Below, in pieces: positions 37,890 to 46,839 of a stretch of DNA of 64,000 bases (position 1 is its first letter; each line of letters opens with the position of its first letter). The position numbers were made by a program, and so were the translations under genes. Location of the stretch: contig NZ_SNWD01000002.1 of the NCBI RefSeq assembly GCF_004361835.1, positions 434,001 through 498,000 on the forward strand. Reading direction: 5' to 3'. The stretch comes from Stakelama pacifica (GTDB taxonomy: Bacteria > Pseudomonadota > Alphaproteobacteria > Sphingomonadales > Sphingomonadaceae). The notes below the pieces were generated by a model. That model was given only the letters and a program-made list of their open reading frames with translations, did not search any database and was not told the DNA's origin.

Positions 37890-39152
37890 ATGAATGCATT
37901 GCGGCGCGCATCCCCGGCAGGCGATACGGTTCCCGAGGCGCTTCGCCGGATGCGGCGGGTCGCCACGGGGCTGTTGCTGGCGATGGCGGTGCTGTTCCTC
38001 GTGGCGCGCACGCTGGCCCACAGCCATCCCGCATGGGGCTATGTACAGGCCTTTGCCGAGGCGGCGATGGTCGGCGGCCTTGCCGACTGGTTCGCGGTGA
38101 CGGCGCTGTTCCGCCACCCGCTCGCCCTCCCCATCCCCCATACCGCGATCATCCCGCGCAACAAGGACCGGATCGGCAATACGCTGGCCGTGTTCCTACG
38201 CGATAATTTCCTGATACCCGCCGTCGTTGCGCGGCGGATGGCGCGGGTCGATCTGGCGAGCGCGATCGGCCGCTTCCTTGCCGATCCGCCCGAACGTGGC
38301 CGGATCTGGCGCGGCGCATCACGGCTGGGCGGCGACATCCTCGAATCGCTCGATCAGGAGCGGCTGGGCGGCATGGTGAAGGGCGCGCTTGCCAAAAAGC
38401 TGCGCGCGCTCGATGTCGCGCCGATGCTGGGTCAGGCGCTGGAGGCAGCACTGGCCGAAGGACGCCACGCGCCGCTTCTCGATTCGGCGATTCGCTGGAC
38501 CGGGCGGACGCTGGAAGCGAACGAGCATCTGATTCGTCAGATGATTCACGACCGTGCCGGATCGATCATGCGCTGGACGGGGCTCGATGAAACGCTCGCC
38601 AATAAAATCATCGACGGGCTCCACCGGCTGATCGACGAGATGATCGAAACGCCCGACCATCCCTTGCGCATGCGCGCCGAGGAAGGCCTCGCCAATTTCG
38701 CGCATGACCTTCAGCACGACCCCGAAATGCGCGCGCGTATCTTCCGGCTAAAGGCCGAAATCCTCGACAATCCGGCGATTGAACATTGGTGGATGGGGGT
38801 TTGGGAGCAGATGCGGCGCGGCATGCTGAAGCTCGTGCGCGAACCCGGCGATGCGCTGACGGGACAGCTCGGCGATGCGCTGCGCCAGCTGGGCGACACG
38901 CTGCAGCGCGATCCCGACCTCAAACGCACGATCAATCGCTTCGCCCGGCGCGCTGCCGTGGGCGCCGCCGCCGATTATGGCGACGGCATCGTGCGGCTGG
39001 TGTCCGACACGGTGAAGGGCTGGGACGCCGAAACGATCACCCGCCGGCTGGAAAATGCGGTAGGGCGCGACCTGCAATATATCCGGATCAACGGCACGCT
39101 TGTCGGCGGCATGGTCGGCCTGTGCATCCATCTGGCCGACCGTTTGTTGTGA
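37890..39152 (+). CDS. DUF445 domain membrane protein
   Basis: A 420-residue protein with a first membrane segment (VATGLLLAMAVLFLVARTLA), the DUF445 signature GGLADWFAVTALFRHPLALPIPHTAIIPRNKDRIG, a long amphipathic helical middle and a C-terminal membrane helix (INGTLVGGMVGLCIHLADRLL). Start at the ATG 31 bases after the RND stop. The family (YjiN-like) has no established function. Confidence 0.87.
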   Translation: MNALRRASPAGDTVPEALRRMRRVATGLLLAMAVLFLVARTLAHSHPAWGYVQAFAEAAMVGGLADWFAVTALFRHPLALPIPHTAIIPRNKDRIGNTLAVFLRDNFLIPAVVARRMARVDLASAIGRFLADPPERGRIWRGASRLGGDILESLDQERLGGMVKGALAKKLRALDVAPMLGQALEAALAEGRHAPLLDSAIRWTGRTLEANEHLIRQMIHDRAGSIMRWTGLDETLANKIIDGLHRLIDEMIETPDHPLRMRAEEGLANFAHDLQHDPEMRARIFRLKAEILDNPAIEHWWMGVWEQMRRGMLKLVREPGDALTGQLGDALRQLGDTLQRDPDLKRTINRFARRAAVGAAADYGDGIVRLVSDTVKGWDAETITRRLENAVGRDLQYIRINGTLVGGMVGLCIHLADRLL

Positions 39153-39157
39153 GCGGT

Positions 39158-39832
39158 TCAGCCGCGCCAGTCGAGCACGGGCCAGCCGCGTTTCCCGGCA
39201 AGCCTTCGCAGCGCGTCATGCGGATTGGCGGCAAACCCCTCATCGGCCCATTCGAGCGCGGGAGCATCGGAGACATGATCGCTGTAGAACCGGATATGCG
39301 CGTTGCCGCGATCGATGCCCTGATGCGCCATCCACGCCTTGATCATGGTCAGCTTCGCCTCGCCATAGCAATTCTCTCCCTCGATCTTGGGAAGCAGGTC
39401 GCCATCTTCGGCAAAGCGCGATTCGGTGGCGATGACCGAATCGAAACCGAGCTTGTCGGCAATTGCGCTGGCGTAGAAACGATACGAAGCGGTCGCGAGC
39501 ACCAGTTCATATCCCGCCGCCCGGTCCTCAGCGATCCGGTCGCGCGCGCCCTGAAGGATACCGCTTTCATCAACCGTCTCGGCAAAGGCTGCGGCAAGCT
39601 GAGCGCGCGTATCAGGCGCCAGCGAGCGGCCGAGGATCAGCCGCTGCGTGAATTGTTTGAGCTGTCCCCGGCTGATCAGGCCGAGTTTATAGGTGATCGC
39701 CCCGCCCAGCGCCGCCGGTATCAGTGCAAGTCGCCATGGCGCGATCCTGCGCGCGGCATGGATAAGAAACGGGGTCCAGGTCGGCTCGCGCGTAATCGTG
39801 CGATCCATATCGTAAATGGCAAGGTGATGCAT
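39158..39832 (-). CDS. HAD-IB family phosphatase-like hydrolase
   Basis: A 224-residue haloacid-dehalogenase-superfamily protein. Motif I is YDMDRTITREPT with Asp nucleophile and general acid; motif II is LATASYRF; motif III/IV is HIRFYSDHVSDAPALEWAD. This type resembles phosphoserine phosphatase-like SerB/CicA enzymes; CicA in Caulobacter is related. Convergent with the DUF445 gene and divergent from the Mla-like operon. Confidence 0.85.
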   Translation of the reverse strand: MHHLAIYDMDRTITREPTWTPFLIHAARRIAPWRLALIPAALGGAITYKLGLISRGQLKQFTQRLILGRSLAPDTRAQLAAAFAETVDESGILQGARDRIAEDRAAGYELVLATASYRFYASAIADKLGFDSVIATESRFAEDGDLLPKIEGENCYGEAKLTMIKAWMAHQGIDRGNAHIRFYSDHVSDAPALEWADEGFAANPHDALRRLAGKRGWPVLDWRG

Positions 39833-39893
39833 TGGGGCATTTAATCGCCAATATCCTTGCTGTTCCAGTCCAAATGCGGGATGGGCATATGCA

Positions 39894-40991
39894 ATGAGCA
39901 ACGCGGCCGAATTTACCCGCGAGGGGGACACGCTTCATATCACCGGCGCGCTGGTCCTGGCGCATCTGGGCGACCTGCCCGATGCGCTGGATTCGGCAGG
40001 CGGTGATGTGAAGCGAATCAACCTTGCCGATGTCGATCGGATGGACACAATCGGCGTGTGGGTGGTGCATCGCTTCGCCGATCGCTGCGGTGCCGAGATT
40101 GCAGGCCTGAACGAGGATCAGGAGCGCCTGTTCGAGCAGGTGCGAGAGGCCGATGCCCCGGTCGCCAAGCCGCCCCGACCCAAAAACGCCTTCATCCATA
40201 TGCTGGAGGAGGTCGGCGAAGCGACCGCGACGGCGGGGCAGACGCTGCTCGGCCTGCTCGGTTTCATGGGCGCGACGACGATCGCTTTTCTGAAGGTGCT
40301 GCGCCACCCCAGCCGCTTCCGCTTCAACGCGACAGTGCACCGGTTCGAAGTCGTAGGCGTATCGGCGCTCGCGATCATCGGGCTGATGAGCTTCCTGATC
40401 GGCATCGTGATCGCACAACAGGGCGCAGTACAGCTTCGCCAGTTCGGCGCTGAGGTGTTCACGATCAATCTCGTCGGGCGAATCACCCTGCGCGAACTGG
40501 GCGTGCTGATGACCGCGATCATGGTCGCCGGCCGGTCGGGCAGCGCCTTTGCCGCGCAGCTGGGCACGATGAAGCTGACCGAGGAAATCGATGCGATGCG
40601 CACGATCGGCGTGTCGCCGATGGAGGCGCTGGTGCTGCCGCGCGTGCTGGCGGCGGTGCTGATGATGCCGCTGCTCGGCTTTTACGCCTCGATCGTGTCG
40701 ATCATCGGCGGTGGGCTGCTCTGCTGGGTCTCGCTAGGCATTCCGCCGGTGACGTTCATCCAACGGCTGCACGAAGTCGTACCGATCACCGACCTCTATG
40801 TCGGGCTGGTCAAGGCACCCGTGTTCGGCGCGATCATCGCGATTGCGGGCTGTTTTCAGGGCATGCTGGTGGAAAGCGATGCCGAACAGGTCGGCCTGCG
40901 CACCACGGCGGCGGTGGTGCAGGCGATCTTCCTCGTCATCGTGCTCGACGCCTTTTTTGCCGTGTTCTTTACCTGGATCGGCTGGATATGA
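39894..40991 (+). CDS. Mla-type ABC permease with fused N-terminal STAS domain
   Basis: A 365-residue fusion. Residues 1-95 form a STAS/MlaB-like domain (LHITGALVLAHLGDLPDAL ... VDRMDTIGVWVV). From about 120 is the MlaE permease, with five membrane segments and the EQV/ATP-coupling region GTMKLTEEIDAMRTIGVSPMEALVLPR. It is the membrane part of a phospholipid transporter that maintains outer-membrane asymmetry. First gene of a four-gene operon. Confidence 0.92.
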   Translation: MSNAAEFTREGDTLHITGALVLAHLGDLPDALDSAGGDVKRINLADVDRMDTIGVWVVHRFADRCGAEIAGLNEDQERLFEQVREADAPVAKPPRPKNAFIHMLEEVGEATATAGQTLLGLLGFMGATTIAFLKVLRHPSRFRFNATVHRFEVVGVSALAIIGLMSFLIGIVIAQQGAVQLRQFGAEVFTINLVGRITLRELGVLMTAIMVAGRSGSAFAAQLGTMKLTEEIDAMRTIGVSPMEALVLPRVLAAVLMMPLLGFYASIVSIIGGGLLCWVSLGIPPVTFIQRLHEVVPITDLYVGLVKAPVFGAIIAIAGCFQGMLVESDAEQVGLRTTAAVVQAIFLVIVLDAFFAVFFTWIGWI

Positions 40992-41773
40992 GCGACGAAA
41001 CGATCATCCGGGTTCGCGGCCTGAAGAATGCGTTCGGCGAACAGGTCGTGCATCAGGACCTCGATCTCGACGTACGCAAGGGCGAGATTCTGGGCGTGGT
41101 CGGCGGATCGGGCACCGGCAAATCGGTGCTGATGCGATCGATCATCGGGCTCCAGCCCCCGGCCGAGGGGGAAGTCGAGGTGTTCGGCGAACATGTGCTC
41201 GGTCGCAGCGAGGACGATACCGTCGATATCCGCAAACGCTGGGGCGTGTTGTTTCAGGGCGGGGCGCTGTTTTCGACGCTGACGGTGGCGGAAAATGTGC
41301 AGGTGCCGCTGCGCGAATTCTATCCGGACCTCAATCTCGACCTGATGGACGAGATTGCCAATTACAAGGTCGTGATGACCGGCCTGACGCCCGATGCGGG
41401 GCCGAAATTTCCGGCCGAACTGTCGGGTGGTATGAAGAAACGCGCCGGGCTTGCCCGCGCGCTGGCGCTCGATCCCGATCTGCTGTTCCTCGACGAGCCG
41501 ACGGCGGGGCTCGACCCTGTCGGCGCGGCGGCGTTCGACGAATTGATCAAATCGCTGCAAAGGACGTTGGGTCTTACCGTATTCCTCATCACCCATGATC
41601 TCGATACGCTGTACGCGATCTGCGATCGGGTCGCGGTGCTGGCCGACAAAAAGGTGATCGCCGTGGGGACGATCGACGAACTGCTCGCCACGGACCATCC
41701 GTGGATCCAGGAATATTTCAACGGCCCGCGCGGGCGGGCGGCCGTGGCAACCGCGAACGCGCACAAGGAATGA
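40988..41773 (+). CDS. Mla-type ABC ATPase
   Basis: A 261-residue nucleotide-binding subunit. Walker A is GGSGTGKSV, the signature is LSGGMKKRAGLARALALDPD, Walker B is LLFLDEPTAGLDP, and the switch His is in FLITHDLD. It overlaps the permease gene by 4 bases (ATGA) and powers lipid transfer by the complex with the MCE protein next door. Confidence 0.94.
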   Translation: MSDETIIRVRGLKNAFGEQVVHQDLDLDVRKGEILGVVGGSGTGKSVLMRSIIGLQPPAEGEVEVFGEHVLGRSEDDTVDIRKRWGVLFQGGALFSTLTVAENVQVPLREFYPDLNLDLMDEIANYKVVMTGLTPDAGPKFPAELSGGMKKRAGLARALALDPDLLFLDEPTAGLDPVGAAAFDELIKSLQRTLGLTVFLITHDLDTLYAICDRVAVLADKKVIAVGTIDELLATDHPWIQEYFNGPRGRAAVATANAHKE

Positions 41774-41784
41774 AGGTCTAGACG

Positions 41785-42774
41785 ATGGAAACCAGATCGA
41801 ATCACGTGCTGGTAGGCGCCGTCGTGCTGATCCTGCTCGCCGTGCTTGCGCTGTTCACCGTCTGGCTCGCCCGGCTGAACGGCGGGTCGGAAAAGCAATA
41901 TGACATCTTCTTCAAGGAAGCGGTCGATGGTGTGAACAAGGGCTCGCCCGTGGCCTTTTCCGGCGTGCCGGTGGGACAGGTGAAGGAAATCGCGCTGTTC
42001 AAACCCGATCCGCAATTCGTCCGGGTGCGCATCACCGTCAACAGCGACGTTCCCGTGCTGGAAGGCACCACCGCGACGATTCAGGGCATCGGCTTTACCG
42101 GCGTCAGCCAGATCCAGCTCGACGGTGCGGTAAAGGGTGCCCCGCCGATCACCTGCCCGGAAAAGGACCGCGCCAGCGTCTGCCCGCTGGGCGTGCCGGT
42201 CATCCCGACCAAACAGGGCGGGCTCGGCGCGTTGCTGAGCTCAGCGCCGAAGCTGCTCGAGCGGCTGACGACGCTGACCGAGCGGCTGACCGAATTGCTG
42301 TCGGACAAGAATCAGGCGTCGATCGCGGGCATATTGGAAAATACCAACCGCCTTACCGATGCGCTGGCCGATCGCGGTCCTGAGATCGCCGCGACGCTGG
42401 CCGAAACCCGGATCGCGATCCAGAAAGCCGGCAATGCAGCGCAGCAGATCGGCGAGCTGGCCGGTACCACCAACCGCGTGCTCGATCAGGATGTGCAGCC
42501 TGCGATGGACAATCTCAATCAGGCGATCAATTCCGCGAAGCACAGCATGGACACGCTGGACAGCGCGATCGGCGACGCACGACCGGGGCTCAAGACCTTC
42601 TCGAACCAGACGGTGCCGGAGGTCAATCAGCTCGTCCATGACCTGCGCAACATGACCGAGGCGCTGAGCTCGGTTGCGCAAAAGGTCGATCGCCAGGGTG
42701 CGGGGTCGATCATCGGCGCGCCCGCGCTGCCCGATTACGACCCCAAGAAATCGCCTAAGCAGCCCAAGGAGTAA
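41785..42774 (+). CDS. MCE/MlaD family lipid-transfer protein
   Basis: A 329-residue protein with one N-terminal membrane helix (VLVGAVVLILLAVLALFTVWLA) and the MCE domain (about 40-120: YDIFFKEAVDGVNKGSPVAFSGVPVGQVKEI). A long helical tail (150-310) follows, of the kind that forms the channel or needle in larger MCE proteins. It holds lipid between the inner-membrane ABC complex and the periplasm. Confidence 0.92.
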   Translation: METRSNHVLVGAVVLILLAVLALFTVWLARLNGGSEKQYDIFFKEAVDGVNKGSPVAFSGVPVGQVKEIALFKPDPQFVRVRITVNSDVPVLEGTTATIQGIGFTGVSQIQLDGAVKGAPPITCPEKDRASVCPLGVPVIPTKQGGLGALLSSAPKLLERLTTLTERLTELLSDKNQASIAGILENTNRLTDALADRGPEIAATLAETRIAIQKAGNAAQQIGELAGTTNRVLDQDVQPAMDNLNQAINSAKHSMDTLDSAIGDARPGLKTFSNQTVPEVNQLVHDLRNMTEALSSVAQKVDRQGAGSIIGAPALPDYDPKKSPKQPKE

Positions 42775-42780
42775 GGCCCA

Positions 42781-43371
42781 GTGCGCGCCATCAAGACCCT
42801 GCCCGCCCTCGCCACTGTTGCGCTCCTCGCCGGATGCGTGAAATTCGGCAGCGAACCGCCGCCCTCGCTGCTGGTGCTCAGCAGCGACGCCGCGGTGAAG
42901 GTGGGTGCGACGCAAAGTTCCGCCACCAGCCCGACGATCACCGTTCGCACCCCCGAAGTTGCGCAGGAAATCGCGGTCCAGCGCGTTCCCGTGCGGTCGA
43001 GCGACACTTCGATCGCATATGTGAAGAACGCGCAATGGGTCGAACCGCCGGCTCGCCTGTTCGCGCGGCTGCTCGGCGATACGATCGGCGCGCGCACCGG
43101 GCGGCTGGTGCTCAGCGGGTCGCAGGGAACAGTCAATCCGGGCGAGACGCTGTCGGGAACGCTGCGCAACTTCACGATCGATGCGCCGACGATGGAAGCG
43201 GTGGTGACCTATGACGCGTCGCTGATCCGCGCGAAGACGGACACGGTCGAAACGCGGCGCTTTGAAGCGCGCGTACCCGTCACTGCGATCGACAACAATT
43301 CTGCGGGGATAGCGCTCAACCAGGCGGCCAATCAGGTCGCGGTCGAGGTCGCCGACTGGATCGGTAAATAA
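42781..43371 (+). CDS. ABC-type transport auxiliary lipoprotein
   Basis: A 196-residue lipoprotein with lipobox LLAGC (Cys19) and the PqiC/YmbA-like auxiliary fold (TVRTPEVAQEIAVQRVPVRS). It starts at GTG (42781), 6 bases after the MCE gene, and completes the operon. It probably sits in the outer membrane, where the MCE protein delivers or collects lipid. Confidence 0.87.
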   Translation: MRAIKTLPALATVALLAGCVKFGSEPPPSLLVLSSDAAVKVGATQSSATSPTITVRTPEVAQEIAVQRVPVRSSDTSIAYVKNAQWVEPPARLFARLLGDTIGARTGRLVLSGSQGTVNPGETLSGTLRNFTIDAPTMEAVVTYDASLIRAKTDTVETRRFEARVPVTAIDNNSAGIALNQAANQVAVEVADWIGK

Positions 43372-43374
43372 CCG

Positions 43375-44250
43375 CTATTGGTCGGGCGTTTTGCGGACCG
43401 GCGCGGGCACGTTGCATATGTCCGCGCCATCGGCGGGAACGGTGAAAAAGGGCGGCTGCCGATTCTCCCGCTCCGCGACATAGGCCGCGAAGCGCGGATT
43501 GTCGGTGGCACGATATTGAAACCGGGGCCGTTCGCTCTCCGGCATGTCCGAGGCGAGCCGGACGCTGACAATGCCGGTCGGCGTCTGCTCCTCGCCGTAA
43601 AAGCCCATCTCGCCGGTCCCGCGCGGCAAAGCCGAGAGATGATCCATCCCGTCGATCACGCGTCCGATCAGCGCAATATTGCGGTCGAGATGGCGCGGGG
43701 CATGGCCGATCACCGTATATAGCTCCGCCCCGCTTCCCGTGCTCGGTGCCAGATCGCGCGCCACGCCGACCATGCCGTAGCAATGCGGCAGCCATTGCCG
43801 GACACCGTCCCCGGCCAGCGGCCAGCCATCCGCGCTGAACCCCGTCACCCGCGCATAGGGATCGCCGCGCGACAGGCTCAGGCTGAGCGGCGCTGCACTC
43901 CAGTCATATTCGGGCGGCAGATCGTCGGCGACGCCGGCGGGCAGCGGTGCCTTTTCCGTCACATCGCCCCATTGGGTGACATAGCCGTCCTGCACCCGGT
44001 ACACGCTCTTTCCGTCCCACCAATGGTCGCGGGCGAGCGTGCGGATATTGCCGACATGGCGCGGCGCATAGCGCGGGGCCAGCCGGATCACCACCTCGCC
44101 ACCATCGGCAAGCCGCATCACCAGCAGTTCATCGGCCGGAATGGCGCGCCAGTCGGCGGCGACAGCGTCCGAGGGGGCGGTCTGCGGCGCCGCGGCCACC
44201 GGCGGGACGGCAAGCGCGACAAGGGCGGATAGGAGCATCTGCATCGGCAA
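43375..44250 (-). CDS. Cyclophilin-type peptidyl-prolyl isomerase, exported
   Basis: A 291-residue protein with a signal peptide (MLLSALVALAVPPVAA) and a cyclophilin domain showing APRHVGNIRTLARDHWWDGKSVYRVQDGYVTQWGD (the family F-x-R-V pattern) and the later GMVGVAR segment. It would catalyse prolyl isomerisation in the periplasm. Its start lies 125 bases from the tRNA-Ser gene, and the read-through part of the integrated recombinase frame overlaps its first 133 bases in another frame. Confidence 0.85.
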   Translation of the reverse strand: MPMQMLLSALVALAVPPVAAAPQTAPSDAVAADWRAIPADELLVMRLADGGEVVIRLAPRYAPRHVGNIRTLARDHWWDGKSVYRVQDGYVTQWGDVTEKAPLPAGVADDLPPEYDWSAAPLSLSLSRGDPYARVTGFSADGWPLAGDGVRQWLPHCYGMVGVARDLAPSTGSGAELYTVIGHAPRHLDRNIALIGRVIDGMDHLSALPRGTGEMGFYGEEQTPTGIVSVRLASDMPESERPRFQYRATDNPRFAAYVAERENRQPPFFTVPADGADICNVPAPVRKTPDQ

Positions 44251-46064
44251 AAGCTGGCACAGCGATACCGGGCTGGCAATGGCCGGCGTCGCTTCGCAGC
44301 GAAGCCGCTCGGATGAGGAGATGCTTGCACCGCGCGCCGTTCCGGCCTAGGGGAACGCCCTTCCAGCGATATGCGGAGCGGTGGCCGAGTGGTCGAAGGC
44401 GCTCGCCTGGAAAGTGAGTATACGGCAAAACCGTATCGAGGGTTCGAATCCCTCCCGCTCCGCCACTTCGGAACAACGGTGGGCACTCCGCCCACCGCCG
44501 AGGCTACGCCGTTCGCGGCGAGCACGCGCAACAGGTTGCTCTTCGAGCCCATGATGCGGACTTCCTCGCGATCGACTTCTACCCGTTGCGCGAGCGCACG
44601 CAGATGATCGCGCCGGTAGCCGCCGCCCTCCAGCCGGATACGGCGTCGCGCGGTCGATGCGAACTCGCGCAGCATCGTCGGCGTGATCGCCTGCTGGGTC
44701 GAGCTTACGAGCAGCGCTGAGGCGCGTTCGGCATCCGCTCGCGCCTGATCGCGGGTCGCTTTCAATCCGTCGATGCGATCCTTGAGCGCCGGGTCATCGA
44801 GGTCGGCGACTCCGCTTTCGATTGCGTCATAGAGCCGCTTCAAACGCAGCTCGGTCTCCGCAGCACGCCGGTTCAACTCCGCGATATGCTCGCGGCGCCG
44901 CTCGGATCGCTCTTGCCGGCGATCCAGAACCTCGGACAATACGACCTCAAGCCTGACTGGATCGAGCAGCCGTTCCGCCAGATGATTGGCGACAAGATCG
45001 TCCAGCCGCTCCATCGCGACGGTCATACCTTCACAAGCGGTCGCTCCCTGCCGCGCCTTCATCGAGCAGGTGTAATAGCGATAGCGCCCGCCCTTGCCGG
45101 TGCGGATCGTCATCGCGCCACCGCATCGCCCGCAGTGGATCAGCCCCGTCAGCAGCGTCGGACCACCGACGACCTGCGGATGCGCGACCTTCGGACTGCG
45201 CGCCTTCAGATGCGCCTGCACCGCATCGAACGTCGCTTGGTCGATGATCGGCGGCACCTCGACCGGGATCACCTCGCCAGCGGGCTTCAGTTCCTTTGAC
45301 TTGCCGCGCTTGTTGAACTCGTGTCGGCCCGCATAGGTGGCGCGCGTCAGCATCCGATGCACCGTGCCGATGCCCCAGCGCCCACCGTCGCGGGTGAAGA
45401 TGCGGCGCTCGTTGAGATGATTGGTGATGGTCTTGACACCCATCGGCCCGGACGTGCCGTCCCCTTCCAGCGCCAGCTTGAACGCCAGTCGCACCGTGTC
45501 GGCGTGGAGCGGGTCGATCTCCAGCTTCTTCTTGGTCTTGGCGCCGCGCTGTTCGGCGGCGACGACGCGATAGCCGATCGGTGGCAGCGAGCCATTCCAG
45601 AAGCCCTGTCGTGCGTTTTCCTTCAAGGCGCGCAGGACGTGTTTCGCATTCTCCTTCGACTGATACTCGTCGAACAGCGCCATAATCTGGCGCATCATGA
45701 CGTGCATCGGATCGTCGCCCATCTCCTGTGTGATGGAGAGCAGCTTCACGCCGTTCTTGGCGAGCTTGCGGACGTAGAACTCCAGCTCGAAATGGTCGCG
45801 GAAGAAGCGCGAGAAGCTGTGGACCACCACCACGTCAAACGGTGCCGGCTTGCTCGTTCCGGCCTCGATCATGCGCTGGAACTCGGGTCGGCGGTCGTTG
45901 GTGGCGGATGCGCCCGCCTCTACGAACGTATCGACCAGCTCCAATCCTCGCGACAGGCAATAGGCTTCGCCCTGCTTGCGCTGATCGGGGATCGAAACGT
46001 CATGCTCGGCCTGCCGCGCCGTTGAGACGCGCAGGTAAAGGGCGGCGCGCAGCGGCACGGTCAT
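44118..46064 (-). CDS. Large serine recombinase (ICE integrase), frame open into host DNA
   Basis: A 648-codon frame. Residues 1-150 are the resolvase domain with catalytic Ser14 in LYLRVSTARQ; 170-290 the recombinase DNA-binding domain; 305-345 a zinc ribbon (Cys311, 314, 333, 344); 380-470 a coiled coil. The element itself encodes 533 residues. Trp534 is the CCA of tRNA-Ser read backwards; 30 residues come from the antisense of the tRNA, and 85 more run through host DNA and over the start of the cyclophilin gene. It integrates and excises the ICE at tRNA-Ser. Confidence 0.9.
   Translation of the reverse strand: MTVPLRAALYLRVSTARQAEHDVSIPDQRKQGEAYCLSRGLELVDTFVEAGASATNDRRPEFQRMIEAGTSKPAPFDVVVVHSFSRFFRDHFELEFYVRKLAKNGVKLLSITQEMGDDPMHVMMRQIMALFDEYQSKENAKHVLRALKENARQGFWNGSLPPIGYRVVAAEQRGAKTKKKLEIDPLHADTVRLAFKLALEGDGTSGPMGVKTITNHLNERRIFTRDGGRWGIGTVHRMLTRATYAGRHEFNKRGKSKELKPAGEVIPVEVPPIIDQATFDAVQAHLKARSPKVAHPQVVGGPTLLTGLIHCGRCGGAMTIRTGKGGRYRYYTCSMKARQGATACEGMTVAMERLDDLVANHLAERLLDPVRLEVVLSEVLDRRQERSERRREHIAELNRRAAETELRLKRLYDAIESGVADLDDPALKDRIDGLKATRDQARADAERASALLVSSTQQAITPTMLREFASTARRRIRLEGGGYRRDHLRALAQRVEVDREEVRIMGSKSNLLRVLAANGVASAVGGVPTVVPKWRSGRDSNPRYGFAVYSLSRRAPSTTRPPLRISLEGRSPRPERRAVQASPHPSGFAAKRRRPLPARYRCASFCRCRCSYPPLSRLPSRRWPRRRRPPPRTLSPPTGAPFRPMNCW
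44375..44465 (+). tRNA. tRNA-Ser (GGA anticodon)
   Basis: A complete serine tRNA. The acceptor stem GGAGCGG pairs with CCGCTCC; the anticodon stem CTCGC/GTGAG encloses the loop CTGGAAA with GGA at the anticodon. The long variable arm is TACGG/CCGTA, and GGTTCGAATCC is the T loop. The CCA is encoded. Its 3' end is the apparent attachment site of the ICE that follows. Confidence 0.97.
44440..44465 (+). other. Putative attL core at the 3' end of tRNA-Ser
   Basis: Everything right of 44465 looks like ICE DNA, while the tRNA is intact, so the element probably entered at the tRNA 3' end and restored it. The core would be a segment of the T-arm/acceptor region. The matching copy (attR) should lie beyond base 64000; none is in the window. 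Confidence 0.55.
44477..44497. repeat. Perfect inverted repeat beside the tRNA, inside the recombinase gene
   Basis: Arms CGGTGGGC and GCCCACCG with a 5-base loop, 12 bases from the tRNA end. It lies within the last element-encoded codons of the recombinase and next to the presumed crossover, so it could be a recombinase-binding arm or a transcription-stop hairpin for the tRNA. Confidence 0.5.
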
Positions 46065-46079
46065 GGCAGCATCCTCACA

Positions 46080-46334
46080 TCATTGGCACGGCCCGAACAG
46101 CTCGTCGAAGACATCGCCGAACCATGCCTCGAACACGTCCACTTCGGCGCTCGTGACCGGAACGCGCTCGGGCCAATCGTCAGTGACGGTCCAGGACGCA
46201 AGATCGTCTTTGGGCGGCCGACCCACATGGGGCTGAGCCGAGTTGACCGGCAACCGGACATAGTCGAGCAAGTCGTCCGGGCAGTATGCAGGACGGCGCG
46301 GCGTTCGGCGACGAGGCTTGCGAGACGTGGCCAT
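46080..46334 (-). CDS. Hypothetical protein upstream of the recombinase
   Basis: An 84-residue protein: a basic N-terminus (MATSRKPRRRTPRRPAY) and an acidic C-terminus (TSAEVDVFEAWFGDVFDELFG). It ends 15 bases before the recombinase start, so the two are probably co-transcribed. No family recognised; the basic/acidic split suggests a DNA-associated accessory such as a directionality helper, which is inference. No clear ribosome site. Confidence 0.5.
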   Translation of the reverse strand: MATSRKPRRRTPRRPAYCPDDLLDYVRLPVNSAQPHVGRPPKDDLASWTVTDDWPERVPVTSAEVDVFEAWFGDVFDELFGPCQ

Positions 46335-46416
46335 GCAGACAGGGTGCCGCCCGCCTTCCTCTCGCGCAACGGCTCCGACGCAGCGTAGCGCAGATAGGGA
46401 CGGACGGCGGCGCGGT

Positions 46417-46839
46417 TCATGGCTCGCCCCACGGGTTGACCACGGTGATGCCGCAGTCGGCGAAGTCGGCGACGTTGCGAGTCGCCAGCCGGGCTCCACG
46501 CGAGCGGACGATCGCGGCGATCTGCGCGTCGATCTGACTGATCGGCTGGCCGCCCTTCTGCCGCCCGGCCGCGATATCGGGATAGGCGTTGGCGGCATCG
46601 GTATCGAACGGCAGCACGCGCCCGGCGAGATCGACATCGAACATCGGCTGCGCGGCCGCCATCAGCGCATCGCGGCGGCGCCCCTCGGGCAGCAGCGCCA
46701 GACCGTAGAAGATTTCCGCCTGCGTCAGCGTGGTCGTGAACACCCCCGCCATCGGCTGCTCGCCCATCCAGGCCATCACCGTTGCGTCCGGCTCGCGCCG
46801 CATCAGCTCGGAAATGACGTTGGTATCAAGGACGATCAT
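46417..46839 (-). CDS. PIN-domain toxin, VapC/FitB type
   Basis: A 140-residue ribonuclease toxin. Acidic residues of the PIN active site: Asp5 in MIVLDTNVISELM, Glu in TQAEIFYGLALLPEGRRR and Asp in SQIDAQIAAIVRSRGARLATRN. The ending with FADCGITVVNPW is typical of FitB-like toxins. Its start overlaps the antitoxin stop by 4 bases. Likely an element-stabilising toxin. Confidence 0.9.
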   Translation of the reverse strand: MIVLDTNVISELMRREPDATVMAWMGEQPMAGVFTTTLTQAEIFYGLALLPEGRRRDALMAAAQPMFDVDLAGRVLPFDTDAANAYPDIAAGRQKGGQPISQIDAQIAAIVRSRGARLATRNVADFADCGITVVNPWGEP

